A stretch of DNA of 64,000 bases from an uncultured Bacilli bacterium. GTDB lineage: Bacteria > Bacillota_I > Bacilli_A > RF39 > UBA660. Position 1 is the stretch's first letter; each line of letters begins with the position of its first letter. The notes below the pieces were generated by a model. The model was not told where the DNA came from and made no database searches. It saw only the letters and a list, made by a program, of their open reading frames with translations. Location: assembly GCA_934176955.1 (NCBI GenBank), contig CAKPOS010000006.1, positions 1-64,000 of the forward strand, written 5' to 3'. Shown one piece after another: positions 17,625 to 27,006 of the stretch. The translations under genes and the position numbers were made by a program.

Positions 17625-18485
17625 TTATTCTTCATATAGCTCTATTTCTCCAGCTTGATAGGCTTCTAATACTTTATTAGAAATAACTGAATGAATATAT
17701 CTGGCTTTTTTTGGATGAATTAAATATCTTACTGTTAATTCAATATGATTTTCCACAATTTGTGTATAAATAATTGGTTCATATTGATTGTAATAAATTC
17801 TATATTCGCTAGTGCTATTATTAATTTGTTTTTTCATTTTAGAAGGAATATTTTTAATCACTTCATTTGAATTCACTATTTTATAGATTACTCCTTTTGT
17901 TTTTGATAAATTACATTTTAAAGGAACTCTAAAAGTCATTTCATTCCATATATACTTGAATGCTTTATTATAATTTCTTAATGGGTAATTAAAAATTAAA
18001 GAATTCGGTAAATGGGTAATCACTCCTGTACTTTGACCAATAAAATTTTGATTATTTACTTCTAATACCTCAAAACTTAATGTATTAATATTGATTACAT
18101 CACCTTTGTAATTATTAATTTCAATTCTATCTTCGATTTCAAATGGCTTTTTTATTTTAATATATATTCCTGAAAAGAAATTAAAAATTAAATCTCTTAG
18201 TGCAATGGTAAAACCTGCAGAAACAAGGCTAATTAGTGTAATAAAACTTTCCAAACATTTTCCCCATATTAATATAAAAACTACTAATTTGATAATATTG
18301 ATTAGTAATTTATATTTTTGAATATATAAATATTCTTTTTTGGAATCCTTTATTTGTTTTAAAAACTTTACTCCTATTTTTTTGATAATTGTTAATATAA
18401 GAAAAAAAATAAGAGTTTTTATTATTAAAATACAGTATATTTTATCAATACTTGTTAAATGACTAATATATTCAACTAATTTCAT
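17625..18485 (-). CDS. MscS-family mechanosensitive channel
   Basis: 286 residues. Three hydrophobic helices lie in ~15-105; the last one continues into the pore-lining segment (SAGFTIALRDLIFNFFSGIYI), as in MscS TM3. The cytoplasmic beta domain follows: KKPFEIEDRIEINNYKGDV and THLPNSLIFNYPLRNY match the MscS signature. The channel would release solutes on hypo-osmotic shock. A MscS-like gene close to the left of the origin is common in Bacilli. Confidence 0.88.
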   Translation of the reverse strand: MKLVEYISHLTSIDKIYCILIIKTLIFFLILTIIKKIGVKFLKQIKDSKKEYLYIQKYKLLINIIKLVVFILIWGKCLESFITLISLVSAGFTIALRDLIFNFFSGIYIKIKKPFEIEDRIEINNYKGDVININTLSFEVLEVNNQNFIGQSTGVITHLPNSLIFNYPLRNYNKAFKYIWNEMTFRVPLKCNLSKTKGVIYKIVNSNEVIKNIPSKMKKQINNSTSEYRIYYNQYEPIIYTQIVENHIELTVRYLIHPKKARYIHSVISNKVLEAYQAGEIELYEE

Positions 18486-18643
18486 CTGTTCTCTCCTTTC
18501 TTGATATAATGGGTATACATTATAGCATAAAGTATGAATTTATCAATGAAAAAATGAGCTAAAATATAGTGTTTGACACAAAAAAAGAAGAATGTGTATA
18601 GTCTATAAGATTAATTCCTCTAAATTAAGGGAGCAATCTAAAA

Positions 18644-19255
18644 CTAGATTTCTTCTTTTAATTTTATCATTACATATCTATTGGGTTCTTCTCCGATACT
18701 TTTGGTATAAACATATTTATTTTTTGATAAAGTATTATGAACAATTCTTCTTTCATAAGAATTCATTGGTTCTAAACTAGCTTCTACTTTTGTTTTAGCA
18801 ACTTCTCTTGCCACTTTTCTAGCAGTTCTTTCAATATTTGTTATTCTATGTTCTTTATAATTTTCAACATCTATTATTAATTTTAAATCACTAGATGTTT
18901 CTTTTAATAGAATTTGTCTCATTATATTTTGTAATGAGTCTAATGTCTTTCCTTCTTTTCCAATTAGTATTGAATTATGATTAGAAAAAATATTTATTGT
19001 TATATTTTCTTCTTTTCTTTTTATCTCCAAATTTGCATCAATATTCATTAAATTTAAAATAGTACTTATTTTATCTTTTAAATCAGATAGTATATCATTT
19101 ATTGAAATTACTTCTATTTTTATACTTTTTTTTAATAGTCCTTGCTTTTCTTCTAATGTATTTATGATTACATTTTGTTCATCTAAATTTAATTCTGCTA
19201 AAGCCTTGCTTTGGGCTTCTTCATAGTTTTTTGCTTCATAAATATACTTTTTCAT
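18644..19255 (-). CDS. jag: Jag/KhpB RNA-binding protein
   Basis: 203 residues with an N-terminal Jag domain (~1-50), a KH domain with LIGKEGKTLDSLQ (GxxG loop, ~97) and an R3H domain with RTARKVAREVAKTK and MNSYERRIVHNTL. Jag proteins bind RNA and affect division and envelope growth together with YidC-1. It overlaps the yidC stop by 1 bp. An AAAGAAGAA/TTCTTCTTT pairing across 18583-18659 may form the terminator and overlaps the last codons. Confidence 0.93.
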   Translation of the reverse strand: MKKYIYEAKNYEEAQSKALAELNLDEQNVIINTLEEKQGLLKKSIKIEVISINDILSDLKDKISTILNLMNIDANLEIKRKEENITINIFSNHNSILIGKEGKTLDSLQNIMRQILLKETSSDLKLIIDVENYKEHRITNIERTARKVAREVAKTKVEASLEPMNSYERRIVHNTLSKNKYVYTKSIGEEPNRYVMIKLKEEI

Positions 19256-20190
19256 TACTTTTTCTTCTTTCTTTCAACATAAATATTTTGAAAAATTGTA
19301 AATAAGCTTGATGTAATCCAATAAATTCCTAATGCTGCTGGTAAAGTTAATGAAGCAACTGAAATCATTGCAAGCATAAAATAAATCGTATATTTCATTT
19401 GTTGAGCCGCTGGACCTGATTGATCTTTCATCGTTTTTCTAAAAGAGATAAATGTGGTTCCGATAATTAAAAAAATTAACAAAATGTACCAATAGTTATG
19501 ATTATTGATTATTCCTATCCATGGAGTCGTTCCCATCTGAAATACTAAAAAGTTATTTTCAAATAGTGCTGGAGTACGGTTTATTGCTTCTAAAAATCCA
19601 AACAATAGTGGCAATTGAATAAAACTTAATAAACAACCTGATAAAGGATTTATTTTATATTTTTGATATATCATCATCATTTCTTGTGCTTTTTTTGCTT
19701 GATCTTCTTGAGTGTCTTTTCCTTGATATTTTTTTTCTAGTTTATTCAATTCCGGTTGTGCTTTTTTTATCATCTCTGACTGCATTGCTGTTTTTTGTGT
19801 TATTGGCATCAATACAATTCTTATTAGCAAGCAAGTAATTATAATTGATAGTCCATAATTATTTAAAATAACACCAATCTGTAAAATTAACCAAGCAAGT
19901 GGTTTTACAAAAATGCTAGTCCATAATCCTTCATAATTTTTTAAAGGATTAAATTTATCACAACTTGGTAATTTAGAAATATTTACCTTATTTTTTTCAT
20001 ATATTTTTATAACCTCTTTGTTCGTTGGTTTACAAATAATATTTTCTGTAATAGATTGTCCTGTTTCTTTATTTGTCACAACTTGCTTATTTTCATCTTT
20101 CAACTGCTTTGTACATCCTGACAACAAGAATATACACATTACACTTATAGTAATTTTTTTTAATATTGTGTTAAATTTTTTTTTCTTCAT
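19255..20190 (-). CDS. yidC: Membrane protein insertase YidC/SpoIIIJ (lipoprotein type)
   Basis: Inserts and folds membrane proteins with or without Sec. The lipoprotein signal is at residues ~10-27 (lipobox LLSGC). Five hydrophobic segments follow the YidC1 pattern: the first at ~95-115 with WLILQIGVIL, then RIVLMPITQKTAMQSEMIKK, which carries the conserved Arg of the hydrophilic groove, and NPLSGCLLSFIQLPLLFGFLEA. It lies between rnpA (20-bp overlap) and jag, the usual order. In spore formers this paralogue (SpoIIIJ) is needed for SpoIIIA assembly. Confidence 0.96.
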   Translation of the reverse strand: MKKKKFNTILKKITISVMCIFLLSGCTKQLKDENKQVVTNKETGQSITENIICKPTNKEVIKIYEKNKVNISKLPSCDKFNPLKNYEGLWTSIFVKPLAWLILQIGVILNNYGLSIIITCLLIRIVLMPITQKTAMQSEMIKKAQPELNKLEKKYQGKDTQEDQAKKAQEMMMIYQKYKINPLSGCLLSFIQLPLLFGFLEAINRTPALFENNFLVFQMGTTPWIGIINNHNYWYILLIFLIIGTTFISFRKTMKDQSGPAAQQMKYTIYFMLAMISVASLTLPAALGIYWITSSLFTIFQNIYVERKKKK

Positions 20191-20518
20191 TTTTTGCTCC
20201 TATCTTTTTCATTAGACTAATCAAATTTAATTCCATTTCTCGATAATTTAACTCAACTAATCTCTTTCTAACAATTATAACATAATCATAATTTTTATGC
20301 ACCTGTTTTTCATTGATATCAATGATATTCTTAATTCGTCTTTTTATTTTATTTCTAATATTTGCTTTTCCTGTTTTTTTAGGAACAGATATTCCATATT
20401 TTGTAGCATTACTATTCTTTTGATAATAAATTACATAATAGTTGTTTTTTACATATGGACAGGTTTTGATCATTTCAGTAAAAGTTTGTTCTTTTTTTAT
20501 TATTTCACTTTTTTTCAT
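20171..20518 (-). CDS. rnpA: Ribonuclease P protein component
   Basis: Protein subunit of RNase P, which matures tRNA 5' ends. 115 residues. The RNR motif region RNKIKRRIKNI (~62) lies in the conserved helix, and DYVIIVRKRLVELNYREME follows. It lies downstream of rpmH as in nearly all bacteria and overlaps the yidC start by 20 bp. Confidence 0.95.
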   Translation of the reverse strand: MKKSEIIKKEQTFTEMIKTCPYVKNNYYVIYYQKNSNATKYGISVPKKTGKANIRNKIKRRIKNIIDINEKQVHKNYDYVIIVRKRLVELNYREMELNLISLMKKIGAKNEEKKI

Positions 20519-20635
20519 TTCATTTAAATTCCTTTCAATTTAAATATTTTATTTTATAGTAATTAAACTATATATATTGATAGATAGTTATTAACAAATT
20601 AGCAAAAAAAAAGCCACAAATAACTCGTGACTATA

Positions 20636-20770
20636 CTATGCACATAATTTTTTTCTTCCCTTTGCTCTTCTACTTTTTAAAATATTTCCATCTTTACGAG
20701 CTCTAAATCCAAACTTTTTAGATTTTTTATTATTATTAGGTTGAAAAGTTGGCCCTTGTGTTTTTGCCAT
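20636..20770 (-). CDS. rpmH: 50S ribosomal protein L34
   Basis: 44 residues. It starts MAKTQGPTFQPNN and contains KKFGFRARKDG and RRAKGRKKL, the typical Arg/Lys-rich L34 core. AGGAGGTG lies before the ATG and a consensus promoter lies upstream. The N-terminus is longer by a few polar residues than the usual MKRTFQPN start. It is the first gene of rpmH-rnpA-yidC-jag. Confidence 0.95.
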   Translation of the reverse strand: MAKTQGPTFQPNNNKKSKKFGFRARKDGNILKSRRAKGRKKLCA

Positions 20771-20801
20771 AGATACACCTCCTAATCAAAAATGCTACTT
20801 T

Positions 20802-20830
20802 ATTATATATGTTAAAATTCAATCTGTCAA
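20802..20830 (-). promoter_or_regulatory. rpmH promoter
   Basis: On the minus strand TTGACA (20825-20830), 17-bp spacer, TATAAT (20802-20807): a full consensus sigma-A promoter about 25 bp before the ribosome-binding site of rpmH. Confidence 0.85.
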
Positions 20831-20943
20831 CATGTAAGTTTACAAAAAATTGCTATTTTGGAGGAGGAATAAGACTTTTTTTAGCTTTTTTCTTATTTTT
20901 ATGATAGAATATTGTTAAATAATAGATAGTTAGGAGATTGATT

Positions 20944-22698
20944 ATGTTTAAAGAAATTACTGCAATTAGTAAAAATTTTGCTTGGGTAAAAATGGACGGA
21001 ACTACTACTGATGACTTGTTAAATATGAATGTAGTATTTGAAGAAAATGAAAAAAAAATTTTAGGTGAAGTCGATGAAATTGATAATGGCCAAGTTAAAA
21101 TTAGTTTTTTAGGAGAATTTATTAATGGCAACTTTCAAGGAGGGATTATTCGAAAACCAAGTTTAACTTCAAAAGTAAGAATAATTAACCAGGAAGAATT
21201 AGGGGAATTAGTAGGAAGTAATGGAAAAAGAAGTATGATTTTGGGATTATCTCCTTTATATAATGATTGTCCAATAAAAATAGATATAGATGATATGTGG
21301 AGTAATCATAATGCTTTTTTTGGTAATACTGGTAGTGGAAAAACTTATGGGGTTTCCAGATTTGTCCAAAATTTATTTAATATGTCAGATAAAATTCCAT
21401 TTAATAGTAATATTTTTATTTTCAATAATACTGATGAATACGATAATGCATTTAGGAGTATTGGAAATTATAATATTAATTTTAATTATAAAATGTATTC
21501 AATTAGCGGAGAAGGTGGAAACAAAATTCAATTACCTTTATGGCTATTGTCGGTTGATGACTACGCTAATTTGTTAGATGTTACGGCGTATTCTCAGTTA
21601 GCAATTATTGAAAAAATGTTAAGTTTAGTATCTGTCTTTGCAAGAAATGATGAAAATTCTAAAAGATACAAGAATCATTTAATTGCGAGTGCTATTGTTT
21701 CAGTACTTTACACTAATCAAACTGCTGGTCGAATACGTGATCAAATATTTTCAATTTTAGAAAATTGCAATACTGATGAATTAAATCTAAATGTTGACGT
21801 TCCAGGGATTGGTTATACTCGTCAGTTTAGAAAATGTTTTGAAATAGATAGTAAGGGAGAATTTGCAGAAAGAATACTTATAGCAGAATATATCCAGCAA
21901 TTCATAGATAATAATACGAAATGGAATGAGGATTATGTCCCTATTTATTTTACACTTGATGATTTAGAAATTGCTTTAAACTTTGCTCTCATCTCTGAAG
22001 GATTATTACTAAATGAAAAAACATCATCTGAAGCAATGGCATTAAAAGTTAAGTTACATACAATTAATAATAGTAGTTATAAAAATTTATTTCATTGTGA
22101 TAAATTTTGTACTTCATCTGACTTTATTACTAGCATTATCATGATTGGCACTAATAAAAGGGCACAAATTATTAATTTTGTATTAGAAGATATTGATGAT
22201 CGATTTGCCAAAGCAATTGTAAAAGTTTATTGTCGTATTATTTTTAAATTTAGTAAAGGGTTAAGAGATAGAGGAGCAATGCCTATTCATTTGATGTTAG
22301 AAGAAGCACACCGATATGTACAAAAAGATTATGATATAGATATACTGGGATATAATATTTTTGAAAGAATTGCTAAAGAAGGACGTAAATTTGGAGTAAT
22401 TATGGACCTTATTACACAACGTCCTACTGAATTAAGTGAAACTGTTATTTCACAATGCACAAATTTTTTAATTTTTAAAATTACTCATCCAAGTGATTTA
22501 GACTATATTAAAAAGATGGTTCCAAATATAAGTAATGATGTAATTGAAAAACAAAAAACTTTACAAGCTGGTACTTGTGTTGCTTTCGGAAAAATGATGA
22601 AAATTCCTATGATTGTAAAAATGCAATTACCTAATCCTGAACCCCATAGTTCTAATGCATCAATATTTGATAAGTGGATGATTACAATAAATAAATAG
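20944..22698 (+). CDS. HerA/DUF87-type hexameric ATPase
   Basis: 584 residues from the ATG at 20944 (AGGAG 7 bp before). Residues ~1-100 look like a HerA-ATP-synthase barrel. Walker A is GNTGSGKT (127-134). Walker B is IHLMLEEAHRYV, with Glu-Glu, followed by GRKFGVIMDLITQRPTELSETVISQC, a sensor region typical of HerA (Gln and Arg near the end). HerA ATPases are ring-shaped DNA translocases that work with NurA nucleases in archaea and with Sir2-like or other effectors in some bacterial defence systems. No NurA, Sir2 or nuclease gene is adjacent; the neighbours are rpmH and the origin. The gene has its own terminator. A housekeeping role near the origin is possible but unproven. Confidence 0.8.
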   Translation: MFKEITAISKNFAWVKMDGTTTDDLLNMNVVFEENEKKILGEVDEIDNGQVKISFLGEFINGNFQGGIIRKPSLTSKVRIINQEELGELVGSNGKRSMILGLSPLYNDCPIKIDIDDMWSNHNAFFGNTGSGKTYGVSRFVQNLFNMSDKIPFNSNIFIFNNTDEYDNAFRSIGNYNINFNYKMYSISGEGGNKIQLPLWLLSVDDYANLLDVTAYSQLAIIEKMLSLVSVFARNDENSKRYKNHLIASAIVSVLYTNQTAGRIRDQIFSILENCNTDELNLNVDVPGIGYTRQFRKCFEIDSKGEFAERILIAEYIQQFIDNNTKWNEDYVPIYFTLDDLEIALNFALISEGLLLNEKTSSEAMALKVKLHTINNSSYKNLFHCDKFCTSSDFITSIIMIGTNKRAQIINFVLEDIDDRFAKAIVKVYCRIIFKFSKGLRDRGAMPIHLMLEEAHRYVQKDYDIDILGYNIFERIAKEGRKFGVIMDLITQRPTELSETVISQCTNFLIFKITHPSDLDYIKKMVPNISNDVIEKQKTLQAGTCVAFGKMMKIPMIVKMQLPNPEPHSSNASIFDKWMITINK

Positions 22699-22772
22699 AT
22701 ATTAGTTTGTAGTTATGCTTATTTCAAAAATAATTGATGTTAATGAATAATTTAGTTTGTTTGTACGAATCA

Positions 22773-22805
22773 AGGGTACTATATTTATGCAGTACTCTTT
22801 TTTTG
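22773..22805 (+). terminator. Terminator of the HerA-like gene
   Basis: AGGGTACT (22773-22780) pairs with AGTACTCT (22791-22798), followed by seven T residues. Confidence 0.8.
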
Positions 22806-23318
22806 AGATATACTATTTATTATTTTTTGATATATTTCTGAAATTGTTTTAAATACTTTAATATTATTTTATATTCGTATTACCATTTAAGAAATTATTC
22901 ATTACTAATACCTCTATTCTTTCAGTTTTAAATTGTTATGTTTTGATTTAAATACTTTTTATTTAAATTAGGTAGAACAACATATTATAGTAAAATAGGA
23001 TATTTTTTCTTAATATCTACTAAATGCTAACAAGGAAAATGTTATGATAACTGTGGATTTAATTTATTAACAATCCTTATAAATCAAGGTTTTAACACTT
23101 TTTCCACAATTATCAACTTTTTTATTTTTTTTCCACAGTAGTATGTTTAAAACTATCTGTGGATATTTGTGGAAAAGTTGATAAAAATCAATTAAAGTAA
23201 AGGTTTTGTTCCTGTGGATAACTTCAAAATAACATAGTTTTTTGTTACTTAGTAATAAATTTATAGAAAAAAAATAAGATTTATGTTAATATTGTTAGTG
23301 AACGTGGGAGGGATTAGA
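22806..23318 (+). other. oriC: oriC, upstream part: DnaA-box cluster before dnaA
   Basis: About 500 bp without a gene. DnaA boxes or close variants: TGTGGATTT (23052-23060), TTTTCCACA (23100-23108 and 23129-23137), TGTGGATAT (23158-23166), TGTGGAAAA (23168-23176) and the perfect TGTGGATAA (23213-23221). The rest is nearly pure A/T. Together with the cluster after dnaA (24734-24823) this gives a bipartite origin as in B. subtilis. The first 200 bp show nothing else I can name. Confidence 0.85.
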
Positions 23319-24722
23319 ATGGACATTGATGATTTATGGAAAAATTTTCTAGAGATAATAAAAAATAGTATTTCGTCTTTATCGTATCAAACTTGGTTTT
23401 ATGGTACAAAACTAGTATCTATTTCTAATAATACTGCTATTATTATTGTTCCAATGCCTGTTCACAAAAAGCATTTGATGGAAAATTATCTAGATGTTAT
23501 TGAAGATAAATTTAAACAGTTGACCGGTACAGTTTTTGAATTTGAATTCATGTTAGAAGAAGAGTGGGAACAAAACAAAAATAGTTTTATAACTAATGAT
23601 GGTTATGATAAAGCAGTAGAGGAGAAGGAGAGCAATCCCCAAAATAGTATAGAAATTTCACCTAAAAGCTTTGAAGATGCTAATTTAAATGAAAATTATA
23701 ACTTTGATAATTTTATTGTTGGAAATTCTAATCGTTTTGCTTTTACTGCATCTATGGCTGTTGCTGAAAAACCAGGGAAAGCATATAATCCTTTATTTTT
23801 GTATGGAAAAAGTGGTTTAGGAAAAACACATTTAATGCATTCGATTGGTAACTATATACTGAAACATACTAATTTGAGAGTTTTATATATATCTAGTGAT
23901 AAATTTGTTAATGATTTTATTAATGCTGTTAGAAATAATGATAAAAATAACTTTAAAAAAATAGATAATTTTAAAGCTAAATATAGAAATATTGATGTTT
24001 TAATGATTGATGATATACAATTTTTAGGAAATGCAACTAAAGGACAAGAAGAATTTTTTCATACTTTTAATGAGCTTTACAATGAGAATAAGCAAATAAT
24101 TATTGCTTCTGATCGTTCTGTTGATGACTTGAAAATGTTAGAAAATAGGTTGCTTACTAGATTTAATTGGGGATTAACAGCTAATATTACTCCTCCTGAT
24201 TTTGAGTTAAGAATGAATATTTTAGAAAGAAAGATAGCCCACCAAGAATCAGCTAAAGATGTTCCTAAAGAAGTTATTGAATATATAGCTAACAATTTTG
24301 CTTCTGATATTAGACAATTAGAAGGCGCAATAACTAGAGTTTTTGCTTATGCATTAATGATGAATAAGGGGATTGTTGATTTAGATACTGCTGTTGATGC
24401 GTTAAAAGATCAACTTACAGATAGAAGTGTTTATAAAAATGACGTTCATAGAATTCAAACTGTAGTTTGCGACTACTTTAAAATTACTTTAGAAGATATA
24501 AAAGGGAAAAAAAGGAGTCAAAATATCAATTATCCTAGACAAGTTGCTATTTATCTCTGTAGAACATTAGCCAATGAATCTTTTCCTAAAATTGGAACTT
24601 ATTTTGGAGGAAGAGATCATTCAACAATTATGAGCTCATATCAAAAAATTCAAAAAGAATTACTAGTGAATGAACAACTAAAAATAGTAATTAAAGAATT
24701 AAAACAACAATTATCCCCATAA
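23319..24722 (+). CDS. dnaA: Chromosomal replication initiator protein DnaA
   Basis: Start ATG 23319, preceded by GGGAGGG. 467 residues. Domain I spans ~1-80 (SYQTWFYGTKL). A short variable linker leads to the AAA+ domain with Walker A GKSGLGKTH (~165), Walker B VLMIDDIQFL and the initiator-specific motif region. Domain IV carries the DnaA signature GGRDHSTIMSSYQKI (~440), which reads the box. DnaA boxes flank the gene on both sides, consistent with autoregulation. Confidence 0.98.
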   Translation: MDIDDLWKNFLEIIKNSISSLSYQTWFYGTKLVSISNNTAIIIVPMPVHKKHLMENYLDVIEDKFKQLTGTVFEFEFMLEEEWEQNKNSFITNDGYDKAVEEKESNPQNSIEISPKSFEDANLNENYNFDNFIVGNSNRFAFTASMAVAEKPGKAYNPLFLYGKSGLGKTHLMHSIGNYILKHTNLRVLYISSDKFVNDFINAVRNNDKNNFKKIDNFKAKYRNIDVLMIDDIQFLGNATKGQEEFFHTFNELYNENKQIIIASDRSVDDLKMLENRLLTRFNWGLTANITPPDFELRMNILERKIAHQESAKDVPKEVIEYIANNFASDIRQLEGAITRVFAYALMMNKGIVDLDTAVDALKDQLTDRSVYKNDVHRIQTVVCDYFKITLEDIKGKKRSQNINYPRQVAIYLCRTLANESFPKIGTYFGGRDHSTIMSSYQKIQKELLVNEQLKIVIKELKQQLSP

Positions 24723-24733
24723 TTGGGGAATAT

Positions 24734-24823
24734 TGTGGATAAGTATTTTCTTTTCAACAAATAATGTGGAAAAAAAAACACTTATCCAAAAAGGAAAAAA
24801 TATAGTTTTCCACAGTTTCCACA
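24734..24823 (+). other. oriC: oriC, downstream part: DnaA-box cluster between dnaA and dnaN
   Basis: The perfect TGTGGATAA (24734-24742), then TGTGGAAAA (24765-24773), TTATCCAAA (24782-24790) and the adjoining pair TTTTCCACA-GTTTCCACA (24806-24823). An all-A/T stretch (24824-24850) follows immediately and is the likely unwinding element, as this is where B. subtilis opens its origin. Confidence 0.8.
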
Positions 24824-24862
24824 TTATAATAAATAATATAATTAAAGAAAGAAGGAAGAAAA

Positions 24863-25978
24863 ATGAAATTTATTATTAAACAAGAAATATTATTAGAAAG
24901 TTTATATCATACTTCAAGAGCAATTTCTCCAAGAAATTTAATTCCAATATTAACTGGGATTAAATTTGATTTACAAAAAGAAGGGTTGTATTTATCTGCT
25001 AGTGATACTGATATTTCTATTCAGTGTTTGATTCCAACAGAAAATATTGTTGAAGTTGTTGAATATGGTAGTGTTGTTATAGGAGGAAAGTACATAGTAG
25101 AAATTATAAAAAAATTACCAAATACAAATATTACTATAGAAGTTATGGATGAAAATAAGATGATTATTAGTACTAATAATACCGAATTTAATTTAAATGG
25201 TATTAATTCTAATGAGTTCCCTAATTTAGATTTAGAGGGTACTAGTGAACCAATAGTTTTAAAAACAAATATATTGAAGAAAGTTATTTCTCAGACTTTT
25301 TTTGCCACTTCTCGTAATGAGTCACGTCCTATTTTAACAGGAATGAATTTTAGAATAGATGGTTCTATAATGGAAGTTATTTCTACTGATTCTTATCGTT
25401 TAGCAAAAAAGATTATTCTTTTAGATAAAAATTTAGACTATAAAGTAAATATTGTAATACCTGGAAAAAATTTATTAGAATTAGATAAGATTATGAGTGA
25501 GGATGAGGAAAATTTAGAATTACACATTTTTGAAAATAAGGTATTATTTAAATATAAAAATATTTTATTTTTATCTCGTTTATTGAATGGTACATATCCT
25601 GCTACTTCTTCTATTATTCCTACAGATTTTAAAGTTCAAGTAAAATGTAGCTGTAATGGTTTATTTGAAATGATTGATAGAGCCTCTTTATTAACTTCTG
25701 ATCGTGATAAAAATATTATTCGGTTGGAATTGTCTCATCAAGATATGATTATTTCTTCGAATTCTCCAGAGATAGGAAAAGTGGAAGAGAAGATGGTTGT
25801 AGATAGTAATGACGAAATTTCTATATCTTTTAGCTCAAAATATATGTTAGATAGTATAAAAAGTTTTGAAACGAATGATGTAATGCTTTGTATGAATAAT
25901 GATAATAGTCCAATTATTATAAAATCTGATGAAGATGATTCATTAATACAATTGGTTTTGCCAATTAAGACATATTAA
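24863..25978 (+). CDS. dnaN: DNA polymerase III sliding clamp (beta)
   Basis: Ring-shaped processivity clamp. 371 residues in three similar domains: it starts MKFIIKQEILLESL, contains SRNESRPILTGMNF at the domain 2 entry and ends QLVLPIKTY, with the C-terminal P-I-R/K-T family ending. GAAGGAAG lies before the ATG. It is directly behind the downstream oriC cluster. Confidence 0.98.
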   Translation: MKFIIKQEILLESLYHTSRAISPRNLIPILTGIKFDLQKEGLYLSASDTDISIQCLIPTENIVEVVEYGSVVIGGKYIVEIIKKLPNTNITIEVMDENKMIISTNNTEFNLNGINSNEFPNLDLEGTSEPIVLKTNILKKVISQTFFATSRNESRPILTGMNFRIDGSIMEVISTDSYRLAKKIILLDKNLDYKVNIVIPGKNLLELDKIMSEDEENLELHIFENKVLFKYKNILFLSRLLNGTYPATSSIIPTDFKVQVKCSCNGLFEMIDRASLLTSDRDKNIIRLELSHQDMIISSNSPEIGKVEEKMVVDSNDEISISFSSKYMLDSIKSFETNDVMLCMNNDNSPIIIKSDEDDSLIQLVLPIKTY

Positions 25979-26059
25979 TTTTGGTATAATTAAATGGCAA
26001 AAAGAAGGTTTTCAACTTTTATAAATATTTTAAAAGCAGCAAAAACTATGAATTTTCTA

Positions 26060-26153
26060 AAAATTTCGTTTTTTTGTTATATTTCGACAATTTTCGACAA
26101 ATTTCGACATTGTTTTATGTTTTAATGAATATGGTTTTCATTTATTGAAAACC
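26060..26153 (+). promoter_or_regulatory. comK control region: AT-box, three phased 10-bp repeats, inverted repeat
   Basis: An AAAA-N5-TTTT sequence at 26060-26072 has the form of a ComK AT-box. Three consecutive 10-bp repeats WTTTCGACAW occupy 26081-26110, phased with the helix. An inverted repeat GGTTTTCA-N5-TGAAAACC follows at 26133-26153, right before the AGAGGGGGGG ribosome-binding site of comK. The layout suggests autoregulation and a second factor; both are inferred. Confidence 0.55.
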
Positions 26154-26170
26154 AGAGGGGGGGAATTTGT

Positions 26171-26659
26171 ATGTTAGAAAATTATGAAATTAATGATGAA
26201 ACTTTAGCAATTGTTCCATATGATTTTGGAAAATCCAAAGTTTATGAGTATGATGAGGAATTTATAGTTAATATGATTCCTTTAACAATTATTAAAAATA
26301 GTTGTTTATTTTTCGGTTCATCATTTGAAGGAAGGAGAGATGCATCTAAAAATATTATTGGGGTTGATATGAAAGTTCCAATTCTTATAGAGGAAAGCAG
26401 AAATATTATATTTTTTCCTGTTTCCAGTTGTATTAATAAAAATAGCATTTGGATATCTTATCAAAATTTATTAAAATACTCTAAAAGTAGTTTGAGTACT
26501 TCCAATTTATATTTTAAAAATAAGAAAAATCTTCAATTACCTGTTAAGTATAATTTAATTGATAATCAAGTTATTCGTTGTATTAAATTAGATACTCTTT
26601 TGCTTAAAAGAAAAAAGTTTATTAAAACTGCTGTTACTGATGTTGAAGTAGAAATGTAA
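26171..26659 (+). CDS. comK: ComK-family competence transcription factor
   Basis: ComK activates the DNA-uptake genes in Bacilli. This 162-residue protein matches over its length: YEINDETLAIVPYDFG at the N-terminus, VNMIPLTIIKNSCLFFGSSF and GRRDASKNI (the SCxFFGSSYxGRK signature), KVPILIEE, then FFPVSSC and WISY, and LPVKYNLIDNQVIR. It lacks about 30 C-terminal residues of B. subtilis ComK, a region tied there to proteolytic control and multimerisation. It sits between dnaN and recF, where many Bacilli have the small S4-domain gene yaaA (rlbA), which is missing here. It has its own terminator. Confidence 0.85.
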   Translation: MLENYEINDETLAIVPYDFGKSKVYEYDEEFIVNMIPLTIIKNSCLFFGSSFEGRRDASKNIIGVDMKVPILIEESRNIIFFPVSSCINKNSIWISYQNLLKYSKSSLSTSNLYFKNKKNLQLPVKYNLIDNQVIRCIKLDTLLLKRKKFIKTAVTDVEVEM

Positions 26660-26776
26660 AAGATTATTCAATGAATTATTTTAACTATAAAAATGTCTTT
26701 AAAGTTTCATAGATTTATAAAATATGTTTATTTTATTTTTCATTTGTTAAGATATTTTTTATAATTTAACAGTTAG

Positions 26777-26811
26777 GCTTTCATGAGTTTATTTCATGAT
26801 AGCTTTTTTTT
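26777..26811 (+). terminator. Terminator of comK
   Basis: GCTTTCATGA pairs with TCATGATAGC (one internal mismatch), followed by eight T residues. Confidence 0.75.
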
Positions 26812-27006
26812 GTTATCAATATTATTGAAAAAAAGGTTAGTAAATAAAGAAATGTGTAAGTATTTTATTCTTTTTTTCAAAATTGTAGTCAAAAAAGAAA
26901 AAAGTTTTGAAAGACTCTTATAAATTATTGTATTTTGTGTTATAATTTTATTGTATAGAATTTTTGGTAGGTTTGGTGAAAAAAATGGATTCGTTTAGAT
27001 TTTATT

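Noticed and set aside
26081..26110. CRISPR-like or plasmid-type iteron array
   Set aside because: Only three 10-bp units with no spacers and no cas or rep gene; better seen as an operator of comK.
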